Below, one piece after another: positions 16,204 through 25,595 of a stretch of DNA of 64,000 bases (position 1 is the stretch's first letter; each line of letters starts with the position of its first letter). The notes beneath the pieces were generated by a model, which was given only the letters and a program-made list of their open reading frames with translations, was not told the DNA's origin and ran no database searches. The stretch comes from Clostridiales bacterium (GTDB taxonomy: Bacteria > Bacillota > Clostridia > Lachnospirales > Lachnospiraceae): contig JAAYNV010000009.1 of the NCBI GenBank assembly GCA_012520645.1, positions 1 to 64,000 on the forward strand, read 5' to 3'. The position numbers were made by a program, and so were the translations under genes.

Positions 16204-18315
16204 GTGGATTTCAGTCTTTATTCCAAAGCAGAACAGAATCAGTTATATATTACGGGCATTCGCCCTGTCCTGAACAAAAAGGCACTGTTCAGTGATATGT
16301 CGGAGGACTATCTTACTCCGAGCGAGCCAAGAGCTTATGATGAGGTGAAGATACGTTTCCGGACAGCAGTCAATAACGTGGACCGGGTCTATTTTGTACA
16401 CAACTATGAAAAGAATCTGATGATAAAAGCAGAATCGGATGAAACCTTTGATTATTATGAGTTGTCGGTTCAGTTGGAGGATGAGGTTTTAAGGTATCAT
16501 TTCGAGATCCGAACCGGTAAGATTACCTGCTTTTATGATGCCAGAGGTGTAGCAAGGGAACTGAGAAATGAATATGAGTTTACTTTGATTCCGGGATTTA
16601 AAACGCCGGACTGGGCCAAGGGAGCGGTCATGTATCAGATTTATATTGACCGTTTCTACAATGGGGATCCTTCCAATGATGTACTGACAGGCGAGTATCA
16701 CTATATTGGAGACTATTCCCAGCATGTGGAGGATTGGAATAAATACCCGGCAACCATGGGTGTGCGTGAATTTTACGGCGGGGATCTGCAGGGGGTGTTA
16801 GATAAGCTGGATTATCTGCAGGAACTGGGGATTGAGGTCATTTATTTTAATCCGCTGTTTGTATCTCCCTCCAATCATAAATATGACATTCAGGATTATG
16901 ACCATATTGATCCGCACATTGGAAAAATCGTAGTGGATGAGGGTGAACTTTTAAAGGATGGGGAGAAAGAGAACCGGCAGGCTTCCCGTTATATCCGAAG
17001 AGTGTCGGACAGACGGAATCTGGAGGCGAGTGATGCGCTGTTTGCAAAAGTGGTCGCTGAGGCACACAAACGTGGTATACGGGTGATTCTGGATGGTGTA
17101 TTCAATCACTGTGGCTCCTTTAATAAATGGATGGACAGGGAGCGCATTTATGAGGACGCTGATGGTTACGAAAAGGGAGCCTATGTGTCGGCGGACAGTC
17201 CTTATCGGGATTATTTTGATTTTTTCCAGAAGGATCAGTGGCCGTACAATCCATCCTATGACGGATGGTGGGGACATGATACGCTGCCCAAGCTGAATTA
17301 TGAGAACTCGAGACATTTATATGATTATGTGATGTATATTGCAAGGAAATGGGTATCTCCGCCGTTCAATGTGGATGGATGGCGTCTGGATGTGGCGGCG
17401 GATCTGGGTCACACTCCGGAATTTAATCATAGATTCTGGAAGGATTTCAGACGCAATGTCAAAATGGCAAATCCCAATGCCATCATTATTGCAGAGCATT
17501 ATGGTGATCCGGGGGCATGGCTACAGGGGGATGAATGGGATACGGTTATGAACTATGATGCGTTCATGGAGCCGGTTACCTGGTTTTTGACCGGTATGCA
17601 GAAGCATAGTGATGATTACAGAGAAGAACTGTATGGAAATGCAGATGCTTTCTGGGGAGCAATGAGGCATTTCAGCGCAAGCTTTGCAAGACCGTCCATA
17701 CAGGTAGCGATGAACGAGCTGTCCAACCACGATCATTCCCGTTTCCTGACCAGAACAAATAAGGTGGTAGGAAGGGTTAATACCTATGGTCCGGAGGCTG
17801 CTAATCAGGGAGTTAACAAGGCGGTCTTCAGAGAAGCTGTTTTGATACAGATGACGTGGATCGGAGCACCGACGGTCTATTACGGAGATGAGGCGGGTGT
17901 CTGTGGTTTTACGGATCCGGATAACAGACGTACTTATCCGTGGGGGCATGAGGATAAAGACCTGATTGAGTTCCATAAGCAGATGATACGGATTCATAAG
18001 GAGAATCCGGAAATCCGTAACGGTTCCCTGAAAGAGCTGGTATCGGAATATCAGATGATCGGTTACGGACGCTTTAATAGAGAAGAGCAGTCGGTCATTC
18101 TGGTAAATAACGCAGAGCAGGAAGTGACAAAAGAAATTCAGGTCTGGGAGCTTGGTATTCCCAGGACCGCAGTACTGGAGCAGCTGATTCTGACTACGCG
18201 GGATGGCTTTACAACCGAGCCAAAGGAATATCCGGTTTTGTCAGGCAAAGTGATGATTACTTTGCCGCCTGTTTCGGCGGTGGTGCTGAAGCATGCAAAA
18301 GAGGATGAAGTCTGA
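16204..18315 (+). CDS. GH13 alpha-glycosidase (neopullulanase/cyclomaltodextrinase-like)
   Basis: The protein (703 aa) hydrolyses alpha-glucosidic bonds, probably in maltodextrins or related oligosaccharides. An N-terminal beta-sandwich (about 1-135, CBM34-like) precedes the GH13 barrel, which begins at AVMYQIYIDRFYNGD. Catalytic residues are Asp396 (DGWRLDVAAD), Glu431 (IIAEHYGD) and Asp510 (LSNHDHSRF). No signal peptide is visible, so it should act in the cytoplasm on imported sugar. GTG 16204 lies eight bases after GGGAG. No transporter is adjacent. The exact substrate cannot be told from the sequence alone. Confidence 0.88.
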   Translation: MDFSLYSKAEQNQLYITGIRPVLNKKALFSDMSEDYLTPSEPRAYDEVKIRFRTAVNNVDRVYFVHNYEKNLMIKAESDETFDYYELSVQLEDEVLRYHFEIRTGKITCFYDARGVARELRNEYEFTLIPGFKTPDWAKGAVMYQIYIDRFYNGDPSNDVLTGEYHYIGDYSQHVEDWNKYPATMGVREFYGGDLQGVLDKLDYLQELGIEVIYFNPLFVSPSNHKYDIQDYDHIDPHIGKIVVDEGELLKDGEKENRQASRYIRRVSDRRNLEASDALFAKVVAEAHKRGIRVILDGVFNHCGSFNKWMDRERIYEDADGYEKGAYVSADSPYRDYFDFFQKDQWPYNPSYDGWWGHDTLPKLNYENSRHLYDYVMYIARKWVSPPFNVDGWRLDVAADLGHTPEFNHRFWKDFRRNVKMANPNAIIIAEHYGDPGAWLQGDEWDTVMNYDAFMEPVTWFLTGMQKHSDDYREELYGNADAFWGAMRHFSASFARPSIQVAMNELSNHDHSRFLTRTNKVVGRVNTYGPEAANQGVNKAVFREAVLIQMTWIGAPTVYYGDEAGVCGFTDPDNRRTYPWGHEDKDLIEFHKQMIRIHKENPEIRNGSLKELVSEYQMIGYGRFNREEQSVILVNNAEQEVTKEIQVWELGIPRTAVLEQLILTTRDGFTTEPKEYPVLSGKVMITLPPVSAVVLKHAKEDEV

Positions 18316-18349
18316 TGTGACAAGGAATCGGTAAAAATGTGAAAATATC

Positions 18350-18378
18350 TTGCAATTATACTGAATTTGTGATATAAA
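18350..18378 (+). promoter_or_regulatory. Promoter of the tRNA-Tyr/tRNA-Leu pair
   Basis: TTGCAA (18350-18355) and TATAAA (18373-18378) are 17 bases apart, 42 bases before the tRNA. Confidence 0.7.
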
Positions 18379-18419
18379 TTTAATGTTGTCAGGTCTGGTC
18401 GAAACCGGACCTGAAATAT

Positions 18420-18501
18420 GGATGGATTCCCGAGTGGCCAAAGGGGACAGACTGTAAATCTGCTGCAAATTGCTTCGGTGGTTCGAATCCACCTCCATCC
18501 A
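18420..18501 (+). tRNA. tRNA-Tyr (anticodon GUA)
   Basis: The acceptor GGATGGA (18420-18426) pairs with TCCATCC (18494-18500), and A18501 is the discriminator. The anticodon GTA is at 18454-18456. The long variable arm makes it class II, as expected for bacterial tRNA-Tyr. CCA is not encoded. Confidence 0.96.
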
Positions 18502-18581
18502 TTCGGTTTGTTAAGGCAAATCAAATGAAGAGACGCACACAGGTTATGTTAGATCTAATGTGTGCCGCTCGCTACCGCCAT

Positions 18582-18665
18582 GCCGATGTGGCGGAATTGG
18601 CAGACGCAAGGGACTTAAAATCCCTCGGGGGCAACTCCGTGCCGGTTCGAGTCCGGCCATCGGCA
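18582..18665 (+). tRNA. tRNA-Leu (anticodon UAA)
   Basis: The acceptor GCCGATG (18582-18588) pairs with CATCGGC (18658-18664), and A18665 is the discriminator. Anticodon stem AGGGA/TCCCT encloses a loop with TAA at 18616-18618. A long variable arm is present, CCA is not encoded, and a terminator follows. Confidence 0.96.
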
Positions 18666-18671
18666 GTCAGG

Positions 18672-18717
18672 AAAAAAACGGGAAACATAGCAGAGGTGCT
18701 TTGTTTCCCGTTTTTTG
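18672..18717 (+). terminator. Intrinsic terminator of the tRNA pair
   Basis: AACGGGAAACA (18678-18686 core) pairs with TGTTTCCCG (18702-18710), followed by TTTTTT. A-run on the 5' side makes it usable in both directions. Confidence 0.9.
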
Positions 18718-18784
18718 ATACAATAGGAAATGTAAGAAATAAAGAGAAGAAAAATTGTTGTAAAAAATACGGAGGGTAAAGCGT

Positions 18785-20809
18785 ATGGAAAAACTGTTGT
18801 ATGGGGCAGCATATTATGATGAGTACATGCCGAAGGAGCGGCTGGAAAAGGATATGCAGATGATGCAGGCGGCGGGGATGAATGTCATCCGCATCGCAGA
18901 ATCAACCTGGGCGAGCGAGGAGCCGGAAGAGGGCGTATTTGATTTCAGCCATGTGGAGCGGGCAATAAAAGCTGCGGCAGACCATGATATCTATGTCATA
19001 GTCGGAACACCGACCTATGCGATTCCGCCATGGTTAGCTGCAAAATATCCGGAAATCATTGCGGTGACCGAGGATGGACCGGGCAAATATGGCGCCAGAC
19101 AGAATATGGATATTACCAATCCACACTATCGTTTTTATGCGGAGCGTGTGATCCGTAAGCTGATGGAAACAGTTCAGAAATATGACAATGTTGTCGGTTT
19201 TCAGCTGGACAATGAGACGAAACATTATCATACTGCGGGAAAGCATGTGCAGGAGTTGTTTGTCCGGCATTTGAAACAGGAATTCGGCACGGTAGAGGAG
19301 ATGAACAGGGAATTTGGGTTCAACTATTGGAGTAACCGGGTGGACTGCTGGGAAAATGTGCCGGACGTGACCGGAACGATCAATGGAAGCTTCCTGGCGG
19401 AGTTTGAAAAGTTCAGACGGGGGCTGGTTACGGAATTTCTGCTGTGGCAGAGAAAGATTGTAGATGAGTACCGCAGACCGGATCAGTTTGTGACCCATAA
19501 TTTTGACTTTGAATGGCGGGATTATTCTTTTGGCGTTCAGCCGGAGGTGGATCAGTGGAAAGCGGCGCAGGCTGTAACGACGGCGGGCTGTGACATTTAT
19601 CATCGCACGCAGGATGAACTGACCGGAAAGGAAGCCTCTTTCTGTGGTGCGATCAATCGTTCCCTGAAAAAGGACAATTATTTTATATTGGAAACGGAGG
19701 CACAGGGGCATGTGGGTTGGACGCCTTATGACGGTCAGCTCAGATTACAGGCTTTTTCTCATCTGGCGAATGGTGCGGACAGTGTGCTCTACTGGCACTG
19801 GCATTCCATTCATAATTCCTTTGAGACTTACTGGAGAGGCCTGCTTGGACATGATATGCAGGAGAACAGACCATACCGGGAAGCCATGACCATCGGTGCG
19901 GATTTTGCGCGGTTAAGTCCAAGTTTGCTGCATTTAAAGAAACACAATCGTGCGGCGATTCTGGTTTCCAATGAAGCTTTGACGGCACTTTCCAGGCTTC
20001 CGATGTTTCCGCTGCCGGGCGGTGAGGTACTGTATAATGACGTTGTGCGGGAGTACCATGATGCGTTGTATGAACTGAATGTGGAGTGTGATGTGGTTTC
20101 CGTGTCAGAGTCCGGAGTGTCAGAACTGCTTGCCGGATATGATCTGGTAGTGGCTCCGGCATTATACAGTGTACCGGAGGAGGTGCTTCGGGCATTGGAA
20201 CAGTATGTGGAAAACGGCGGACATCTGGTCATGAGCTACAAGGGCGGATATGCGAATGAATATCTGACCGTCTATCCTGATACGAAGCCCCATATTCTGC
20301 ATAAATGCTTTGGCATGCGTTATCAGGAGTACACGATTCCGCAAAAGGTTTCCCTAAAGGATGATCTGTTTGAGGTTTCTAAGGAGGGCAGGGACTGCAC
20401 GGTATGGATGGAGCTTCTGATGCCGGCAGGGGCAGAAAGCCTGGCGGTGTATGAGCATCCGTATTGGGGAGCGTACAGTGCCATTACAAAGCATGCCTAT
20501 GGAAAAGGAACGGCAATTTATGTGGGCTGTCATATTACGCCGGAATATACAAAAGAGCTGATGCGGTATGCGGTAAAGGAAGCGGGTATTCAGGAACCGG
20601 CACAGCAGGCAGAATTTCCGGTTGTGATCCGAAGCGGCAGAAATCAGAGGGGAAAACAGATTCACTACTATTTTAATTTTTCCTCTGATACAAGAGAACA
20701 GGAATATCTCCATGCCGATGCGCAAGAACTGCTTTCGTGCCGAAGTATGACAACGGGAGAGTGTTTTGTACTGGAGCCGTGGGGAATGGCAATTTTTGAA
20801 GAGTGTTAG
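18785..20809 (+). CDS. GH42 beta-galactosidase
   Basis: The protein (674 aa) fits family GH42, which removes terminal beta-galactose from galacto-oligosaccharides. It opens with LLYGAAYYDEYMP and carries the acid/base Glu144 in FQLDNETKHY. The nucleophile region is ILETEAQGH (Glu303 or Glu305). A glutamine-amidotransferase-like trimerisation domain (about 380-590) and a C-terminal beta domain follow. No signal peptide is visible, so it works on imported oligosaccharides. GGAGGGTAAAGCGT provides the ribosome site. The Leloir genes galK and galT are 31 kb downstream. Confidence 0.92.
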   Translation: MEKLLYGAAYYDEYMPKERLEKDMQMMQAAGMNVIRIAESTWASEEPEEGVFDFSHVERAIKAAADHDIYVIVGTPTYAIPPWLAAKYPEIIAVTEDGPGKYGARQNMDITNPHYRFYAERVIRKLMETVQKYDNVVGFQLDNETKHYHTAGKHVQELFVRHLKQEFGTVEEMNREFGFNYWSNRVDCWENVPDVTGTINGSFLAEFEKFRRGLVTEFLLWQRKIVDEYRRPDQFVTHNFDFEWRDYSFGVQPEVDQWKAAQAVTTAGCDIYHRTQDELTGKEASFCGAINRSLKKDNYFILETEAQGHVGWTPYDGQLRLQAFSHLANGADSVLYWHWHSIHNSFETYWRGLLGHDMQENRPYREAMTIGADFARLSPSLLHLKKHNRAAILVSNEALTALSRLPMFPLPGGEVLYNDVVREYHDALYELNVECDVVSVSESGVSELLAGYDLVVAPALYSVPEEVLRALEQYVENGGHLVMSYKGGYANEYLTVYPDTKPHILHKCFGMRYQEYTIPQKVSLKDDLFEVSKEGRDCTVWMELLMPAGAESLAVYEHPYWGAYSAITKHAYGKGTAIYVGCHITPEYTKELMRYAVKEAGIQEPAQQAEFPVVIRSGRNQRGKQIHYYFNFSSDTREQEYLHADAQELLSCRSMTTGECFVLEPWGMAIFEEC

Positions 20810-20855
20810 GAAATCTCGATGGACTTTTCGGAACGATATTTAATATAAACTTTAT

Positions 20856-20884
20856 TTGACCGTCAAAATATTTATGTTTATAAT
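20856..20884 (+). promoter_or_regulatory. Sigma-A promoter of hflKC
   Basis: TTGACC (20856-20861) and a consensus TATAAT (20879-20884) are 17 bases apart. The -35 lies in the small palindrome TTGAC-C-GTCAA (20856-20866), which could be an operator. Confidence 0.75.
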
Positions 20885-20944
20885 AACGTTATGTCATAAA
20901 ATCAAACAAATATTGTTTAGAAAAACAGACGAGAGGGAGAACGA

Positions 20945-22051
20945 ATGAAAAAGCAGTGGAAGACCTTTCAAGGCGGTCCGGCTGAGGAATTTGAACATTT
21001 CCGGGACTGCGAAGAAGGAAATGTGAAGGAGAAACTGAAGAAGACGGCAGGAGGCATTGGAAAAGGCATTAAGATTGCAGCACTGGTCATTGTGGCAATG
21101 TTCCTTCTGTTCAATACCTTTTACAAGGTAGGGGAACAACAGCAGGCGGTCATTACCATGTTTGGAAAGGTAGTAGATACGAAGGGTGCCGGACTATATG
21201 CAAAAGTTCCGTTCGTACAGAAAGTGCACAGAGTTGATACTACGACGCATGGGCTGCAGATCGGCTACCGGACTTTAGAAGATGGTACGGCACAGACCGT
21301 GCCGGATGAAGCACTGATGATTACGTCTGACTTTAATTTTGTCGACGTAGACTTTTATCTGGAGTACCGTGTAAGCAATCCGGAGAAATATCTGTACGCA
21401 TCAAGCGATCCGGTCGGAATTCTGCGCAATACGGCACAGGCATGTATTCGTACGATCATCAGCAATTATACAGTAGATGATGTTATTACAACCGGAAAAA
21501 ACCAGATTCAGGCAGATATCAGGGATATGCTGAATGAGGAACTGAACAGCAATGATATCGGACTGCAGCTTGTGAACCTGACGATTCAGGATGCAGAGCC
21601 GCCCACCGATGAGATCATGCAGGCATTTAAGTCTGTGGAAACGGCAAAACAGGGCAAGGAAACTGCAATTAACAATGCCAGAAAATATCAGAGCGAAAAG
21701 GTACCGCAGGCAGAGGCGGATGCGGACCGGATTGTACAGCAGGCAGAAGCAGCGAAGGCGGCACGTATCAGCGAAGCGGAAGGTCAGGTAGCCAGATTCA
21801 ATGAAATGTATGCGGAATATATCAAGAATCCGCTTATTACCAAGCAGCGTATCTTTTATGAAACGATGGAAGAGGTGCTTCCGGGAGCGAAGGTGGTCAT
21901 TGACAATGGCGGTACACAGAAGGTACTTCCTTTAGAGCCCTTTGCCGGAATGGAAAGTTCCGAAAACAGCCGGGCAGATAATACAAATGACACAAATGTC
22001 ACAACCGAACAAAAGAAGGCTTCTGATAAGCAGGATGCAGGGGAGGAGTAG
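20945..22051 (+). CDS. hflK: SPFH-domain membrane protein HflK
   Basis: HflK is a membrane-bound stomatin/prohibitin family protein that forms a cage with HflC and modulates FtsH. The 368-residue protein has a cytosolic N-terminus, one membrane segment (about 40-60) and the SPFH domain beginning VGEQQQAVITMFGKV. A long Ala/Glu-rich helical region follows (AEADADRIVQQAEAAKAARISEAEG), then a low-complexity acidic tail. hflC starts five bases after its stop. The pair is a single transcription unit with a consensus promoter and a hairpin after hflC. Confidence 0.9.
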   Translation: MKKQWKTFQGGPAEEFEHFRDCEEGNVKEKLKKTAGGIGKGIKIAALVIVAMFLLFNTFYKVGEQQQAVITMFGKVVDTKGAGLYAKVPFVQKVHRVDTTTHGLQIGYRTLEDGTAQTVPDEALMITSDFNFVDVDFYLEYRVSNPEKYLYASSDPVGILRNTAQACIRTIISNYTVDDVITTGKNQIQADIRDMLNEELNSNDIGLQLVNLTIQDAEPPTDEIMQAFKSVETAKQGKETAINNARKYQSEKVPQAEADADRIVQQAEAAKAARISEAEGQVARFNEMYAEYIKNPLITKQRIFYETMEEVLPGAKVVIDNGGTQKVLPLEPFAGMESSENSRADNTNDTNVTTEQKKASDKQDAGEE

Positions 22052-22056
22052 GAACG

Positions 22057-22917
22057 ATGAAAAAGACAAAAATATTTGCAGCAGTAATCGCAGCAGCTGC
22101 CATCATCCTTGCCGGAGCTTCCTTTTATACGGTGGCAGAAAATGAGTATGCAGTGATCACACAGTTTGGTAAAATACAGTATGTGGTATCTGAGCCGGGT
22201 GCCAATTTCAAGGTTCCTTTTATCCAGACGGTGCGATATATTCCGAAAGAACTGAAGATTTATGATATTGCACAGTCGGATGTCATTACAAGCGATAAAA
22301 AATCCATGATTGCGGATGATTATATTTTATGGCGTATTACGGATCCGGTAAAATTTGCACAGACACTGAATTACTCCATTTCCAGTGCGGAGGACAGAAG
22401 CAGTGTTGCCGCTTATAATGCGACCAAAAATGTTATCAGTTCTATGACACAGGATGAGATCATTGCGACAAGGGGTACGAAGCTGACAGAGATGATTACG
22501 AAAAGTGCCAATGCTTCCATCGGCCAGTATGGCATCGAAATTGTGAAAACAGAGATTAAGCTGTTAGATCTGCCGGACGATAATAAGGAAGCGGTATATG
22601 AGCGTATGATTTCCGAGAGAAATAATATTGCAGCATCCTATGCAGCAGCCGGAAATTCAGAGGCACAGAAGATCCGCAATGAAACAGATAAGAATGTATC
22701 GGTGATGTTAGCCGAGGCTAAGAAGCAGGCCGCAGTTTTGGAAGCAGAGGGTGAGTCCGAATACATGAAGAAGCTGGCGGAGGCTTATAATGATGAAAGT
22801 AAGGCGGATTTTTATTCTTATATCCGCAGTCTGGATGCACTGAAGAATTCCATTCAGGGAGATGATAAGACGATTATACTGGATAAGGATTCTGCGATTG
22901 CACAGATATTTTATTGA
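22057..22917 (+). CDS. hflC: SPFH-domain membrane protein HflC
   Basis: HflC is the partner of HflK. The 286-residue protein has an N-terminal membrane segment (about 5-25) and the SPFH domain (NEYAVITQFGKIQYVVSEPGANFKVPFIQ). A helical region follows (AEAKKQAAVLEAEGESEYMKKLAEAYN), then the conserved end around FYSYIRSLDALK. It follows hflK by five bases behind GGGGAGGAGTAGG, so the two are co-translated. Confidence 0.92.
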   Translation: MKKTKIFAAVIAAAAIILAGASFYTVAENEYAVITQFGKIQYVVSEPGANFKVPFIQTVRYIPKELKIYDIAQSDVITSDKKSMIADDYILWRITDPVKFAQTLNYSISSAEDRSSVAAYNATKNVISSMTQDEIIATRGTKLTEMITKSANASIGQYGIEIVKTEIKLLDLPDDNKEAVYERMISERNNIAASYAAAGNSEAQKIRNETDKNVSVMLAEAKKQAAVLEAEGESEYMKKLAEAYNDESKADFYSYIRSLDALKNSIQGDDKTIILDKDSAIAQIFY

Positions 22918-22970
22918 TTAGAATTTCTCACATAGACTTTAGTTTGTGTTCTGCTTTTATTCATAGTGTG

Positions 22971-23027
22971 AGCCTTCGGTTACGAATTGTTTTTGGCAAT
23001 TCGATTCATAACCGGAGGCTTATTCTG
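22971..23027 (+). terminator. Long hairpin between hflC and treR
   Basis: AGCCTTCGGTTA (22971-22982) pairs with TAACCGGAGGCT (23009-23020), one G-U. Inside it CGAATTG (22983-22989) pairs with CAATTCG (22997-23003). A weak TATTCTGTTTT follows. It can end transcription of hflKC. The rest of the 280-base gap to treR contains only an unconvincing reverse-strand frame. Confidence 0.7.
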
Positions 23028-23195
23028 TTTTATCAGCTATTATGGAATAGATTACTTCCGTAAATTTTCTTTTTGGCAGCTTGTGGCAGACCTGTTGGGA
23101 TTAGCTTTGTCAGCTCCCCCTTTCTGGAACCGTCGTTGTAGCCATCTTCAAAGCCCTCTTCATAGCTTTCGCAGTCTTTGATTGCGGCTATCAGG

Positions 23196-23930
23196 CTATT
23201 TCGGATATCCCTGCTTTCTGGTAGCAGTATCCTGAAAACAGAAAAAATCCGGGCGGTGTCTGGATTGTGTATACTCAAACATCAGACCATCAGCATTATA
23301 GGTATGGCCGCTGACAACAGCCATGCAGTTAAAATCATTCAAATCCAGATATTTTTCATCAGCCTGTGTAATCCGTTCCACAGTCATGATACGCTTACTG
23401 GTTACAATCGTCATTCCGAGCGTATTTTCGATATAATCGTAAATGGAATGGGCAGCGATTTCCGGTGTCAGTCCGGGTACGCAGGCTTTCAAAAACATAT
23501 TGATATCAAAAATAAGGGCTTTTCCGTTCAGGTATCGCACACGCTGTATGTAATACAGCTCAGAGCCGATGGGAAAGCCCGTTTTTTCTGCAATATGTTC
23601 ATCGGAAACAAGCTCTGTAAACTGAACGACCCGGGTAGAAGCAGTCAGTCCGTTCCGGCAGGCGGATTCCTGAAAGGATTCGATACCGCCGATGGTAAAG
23701 GAGGTCTGTCTCACCGGTTGATATATCACACGTACTCCGATGCCGTGCATGGATTGTACATAGCCTTCTTCTGCCAGCATAGAAATGGCACGGCGTATCG
23801 TATTGCGTGAGCAGTGATAGTGCTCGACAAGGGCATTTTCTGAGGGGAGCAGCTGTTGGAATGGATATTGCTGCTCTTCTATTTTAATCTTTAAATCCTG
23901 ATAAATAGTCTGAAAAATAGCTTTTGGCAT
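23196..23930 (-). CDS. treR: Trehalose operon repressor, GntR family
   Basis: TreR represses the trehalose genes until trehalose-6-phosphate binds. The 244-residue protein has an N-terminal GntR winged helix (about 5-72, LLPSENALVEHYHCSRNTIRRAISMLAEEGYV). A UTRA effector domain follows, ending FEYTQSRHRPDFF. It is transcribed away from treB, and the 213-base region between them holds two TGTTTAAACA-type operators next to the treB promoter. Confidence 0.92.
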   Translation of the reverse strand: MPKAIFQTIYQDLKIKIEEQQYPFQQLLPSENALVEHYHCSRNTIRRAISMLAEEGYVQSMHGIGVRVIYQPVRQTSFTIGGIESFQESACRNGLTASTRVVQFTELVSDEHIAEKTGFPIGSELYYIQRVRYLNGKALIFDINMFLKACVPGLTPEIAAHSIYDYIENTLGMTIVTSKRIMTVERITQADEKYLDLNDFNCMAVVSGHTYNADGLMFEYTQSRHRPDFFCFQDTATRKQGYPK

Positions 23931-24048
23931 TTGAGGTTCTCCGTCAATCGAATTTGAAGTACATTATTTTGCCGGACAGTTGGAAGAGACAATCTGTCCA
24001 CATTATCATTATAATATATTGTATTCTAAAAAAAATCAAGAAACGCTA

Positions 24049-24103
24049 TTGACTTGTTTAAACAAGTATGTTATAAAATAGATACAAGATGTTTAAACAA
24101 GTT
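24049..24103 (+). promoter_or_regulatory. treB promoter with two TreR operators
   Basis: TTGACT (24049-24054) and TATAAA (24072-24077) are 17 bases apart. ACTTGTTTAAACAAGT (24052-24067) is a perfect 16-base palindrome lying on the -35 and spacer. A second copy of the core TGTTTAAACA (24090-24099), with an intact right half ACAAGTT, lies just after the expected start point. The centres are 35 bases apart. Confidence 0.85.
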
Positions 24104-24143
24104 AAAAAGCATGGGAGAAGTGCTTGAAAAAAGGAGGATACAT

Positions 24144-25559
24144 ATGGGTAAGTATGAAAAGGACGCGGGCGCATTGTTGAAGCTCGTCGGGGGAAAGGAA
24201 AATATTGCAGCGGTTTCCCACTGTATGACAAGAATGCGTTTTGTATTAAATGATCCGGCAAAGGCGGATGTAGCAGGGATTGAAGCACTCAAATCTGTCA
24301 AAGGAAGCTTTACGCAATCCGGACAGTTTCAGGTCATTATCGGAAATACTGTGGCAGATTTTTATAATGAGTTTACAAAAATTGCAGGAGTAGAGGGTGT
24401 TTCCAAGGATCAGGTGAAACAGGCGGCGAAACAAAACCAGAATCCGCTGCAGCGTGCGGTATCGGCGATTGCAGAGATTTTTGCACCGCTCATTCCGGCG
24501 ATTATCGTAGGCGGTCTGATTCTGGGATTTCGAAATTGCATAGACAGTATATATCTGTTTGAAAACGGCACTAAGACATTGTGCGATATCAGCCAGTTCT
24601 GGAGTGGAGTGGACAGCTTTTTGTGGCTGATAGGTGAGGCAGTGTTCCATATGCTTCCGGTAGGTATCTGTTGGTCGGTAACGAAAAAGATGGGTACGAC
24701 ACAGATGTTGGGAATTGTACTAGGTCTGACACTTGTGTCAGGACAGCTGCTGAATGCTTATGGTGTGGCTTCTACGGCAGCAGCAGATATTCCGGCCTGG
24801 GACTTCGGATTTTTCAAGGTCAATATGATTGGTTATCAGGCACAGGTTATCCCGGCCATTCTGGCTGCTTTCACTCTGGTGTATCTGGAAAAATTCTTCC
24901 GTAAAATTACACCGCAGGCAGTATCCATGATTGTTGTACCGTTCTGCTCGCTTGTTCTTGCAGTAGTGGCAGCTCATTTTGTACTTGGGCCGATTGGATG
25001 GAAGATCGGTTCTGCGATTTCTGCTGTGGTTTATGCAGGTATTACCGGGCCGCTTAAGGTTATTTTTGGAGCCATTTTCGGATTTGTATATGCTCCGCTT
25101 GTGATTACGGGACTTCACCATATGACGAATGCCATTGATCTGCAGCTCATTGCAGATTACGGCGGAACAATGCTGTGGCCTATGATTGCACTTTCCAATA
25201 TTGCCCAGGGTTCTGCGGTACTTGGTATGATGCTGCTGCAGAAAAAGAATACGGCAGCTCAGGAAGTTAATGTACCTTCCTGCATCTCCTGTTATCTGGG
25301 AGCTACAGAACCGGCCATCTTTGGTGTGAATCTGAAACATGTATTTCCATTTGTCTGTGGAATGGTAGGTTCTGCGGCAGCAGCGGTCGTATGCGTTGCG
25401 ACCGGAACAACAGCGAATGCAATCGGTGTCGGCGGCCTGCCGGGGATTCTTTCGATTCAGCCGCAGTATATGCTGACCTTTGCCATCAGTATGGTGGTTG
25501 CGATTGCAGTGCCGTTTTTACTGACTGTAGCAGTAGGAAAGAAAAAAGGAATTGAGTGA
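24144..25559 (+). CDS. treB: Trehalose PTS enzyme IIBC
   Basis: The membrane permease imports trehalose while phosphorylating it to trehalose-6-phosphate. The EIIB domain (about 1-90) has the phosphorylated Cys27 in AAVSHCMTRMRF. The EIIC domain (about 110-465) is highly hydrophobic, with the GLHHMTNAID signature. A linked EIIA domain is absent, so it must use an EIIA encoded elsewhere. I chose ATG 24144 behind AAGGAGG, giving 471 aa. The longer frame from 24054 would run through the promoter and operators. treC follows after 36 bases. Confidence 0.93.
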   Translation: MGKYEKDAGALLKLVGGKENIAAVSHCMTRMRFVLNDPAKADVAGIEALKSVKGSFTQSGQFQVIIGNTVADFYNEFTKIAGVEGVSKDQVKQAAKQNQNPLQRAVSAIAEIFAPLIPAIIVGGLILGFRNCIDSIYLFENGTKTLCDISQFWSGVDSFLWLIGEAVFHMLPVGICWSVTKKMGTTQMLGIVLGLTLVSGQLLNAYGVASTAAADIPAWDFGFFKVNMIGYQAQVIPAILAAFTLVYLEKFFRKITPQAVSMIVVPFCSLVLAVVAAHFVLGPIGWKIGSAISAVVYAGITGPLKVIFGAIFGFVYAPLVITGLHHMTNAIDLQLIADYGGTMLWPMIALSNIAQGSAVLGMMLLQKKNTAAQEVNVPSCISCYLGATEPAIFGVNLKHVFPFVCGMVGSAAAAVVCVATGTTANAIGVGGLPGILSIQPQYMLTFAISMVVAIAVPFLLTVAVGKKKGIE

Positions 25560-25595
25560 TAGATTGTATAAAAGTGCAGACGGGAGCAGTGGACT

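Noticed and set aside
18666-18784. Possible riboswitch before the GH42 gene
   Set aside because: The structure is fully explained by a single GC-rich terminator stem with T-run belonging to the tRNA pair.
23033-23278. Reverse-strand 81-codon frame between hflC and treR with YEEGFEDGYNDG
   Set aside because: It overlaps the end of treR in another frame and part of a terminator hairpin's neighbourhood, and has no clear ribosome site. The Gly/Asp-rich stretch vaguely recalls Rpn C-termini but is too short to support a gene.
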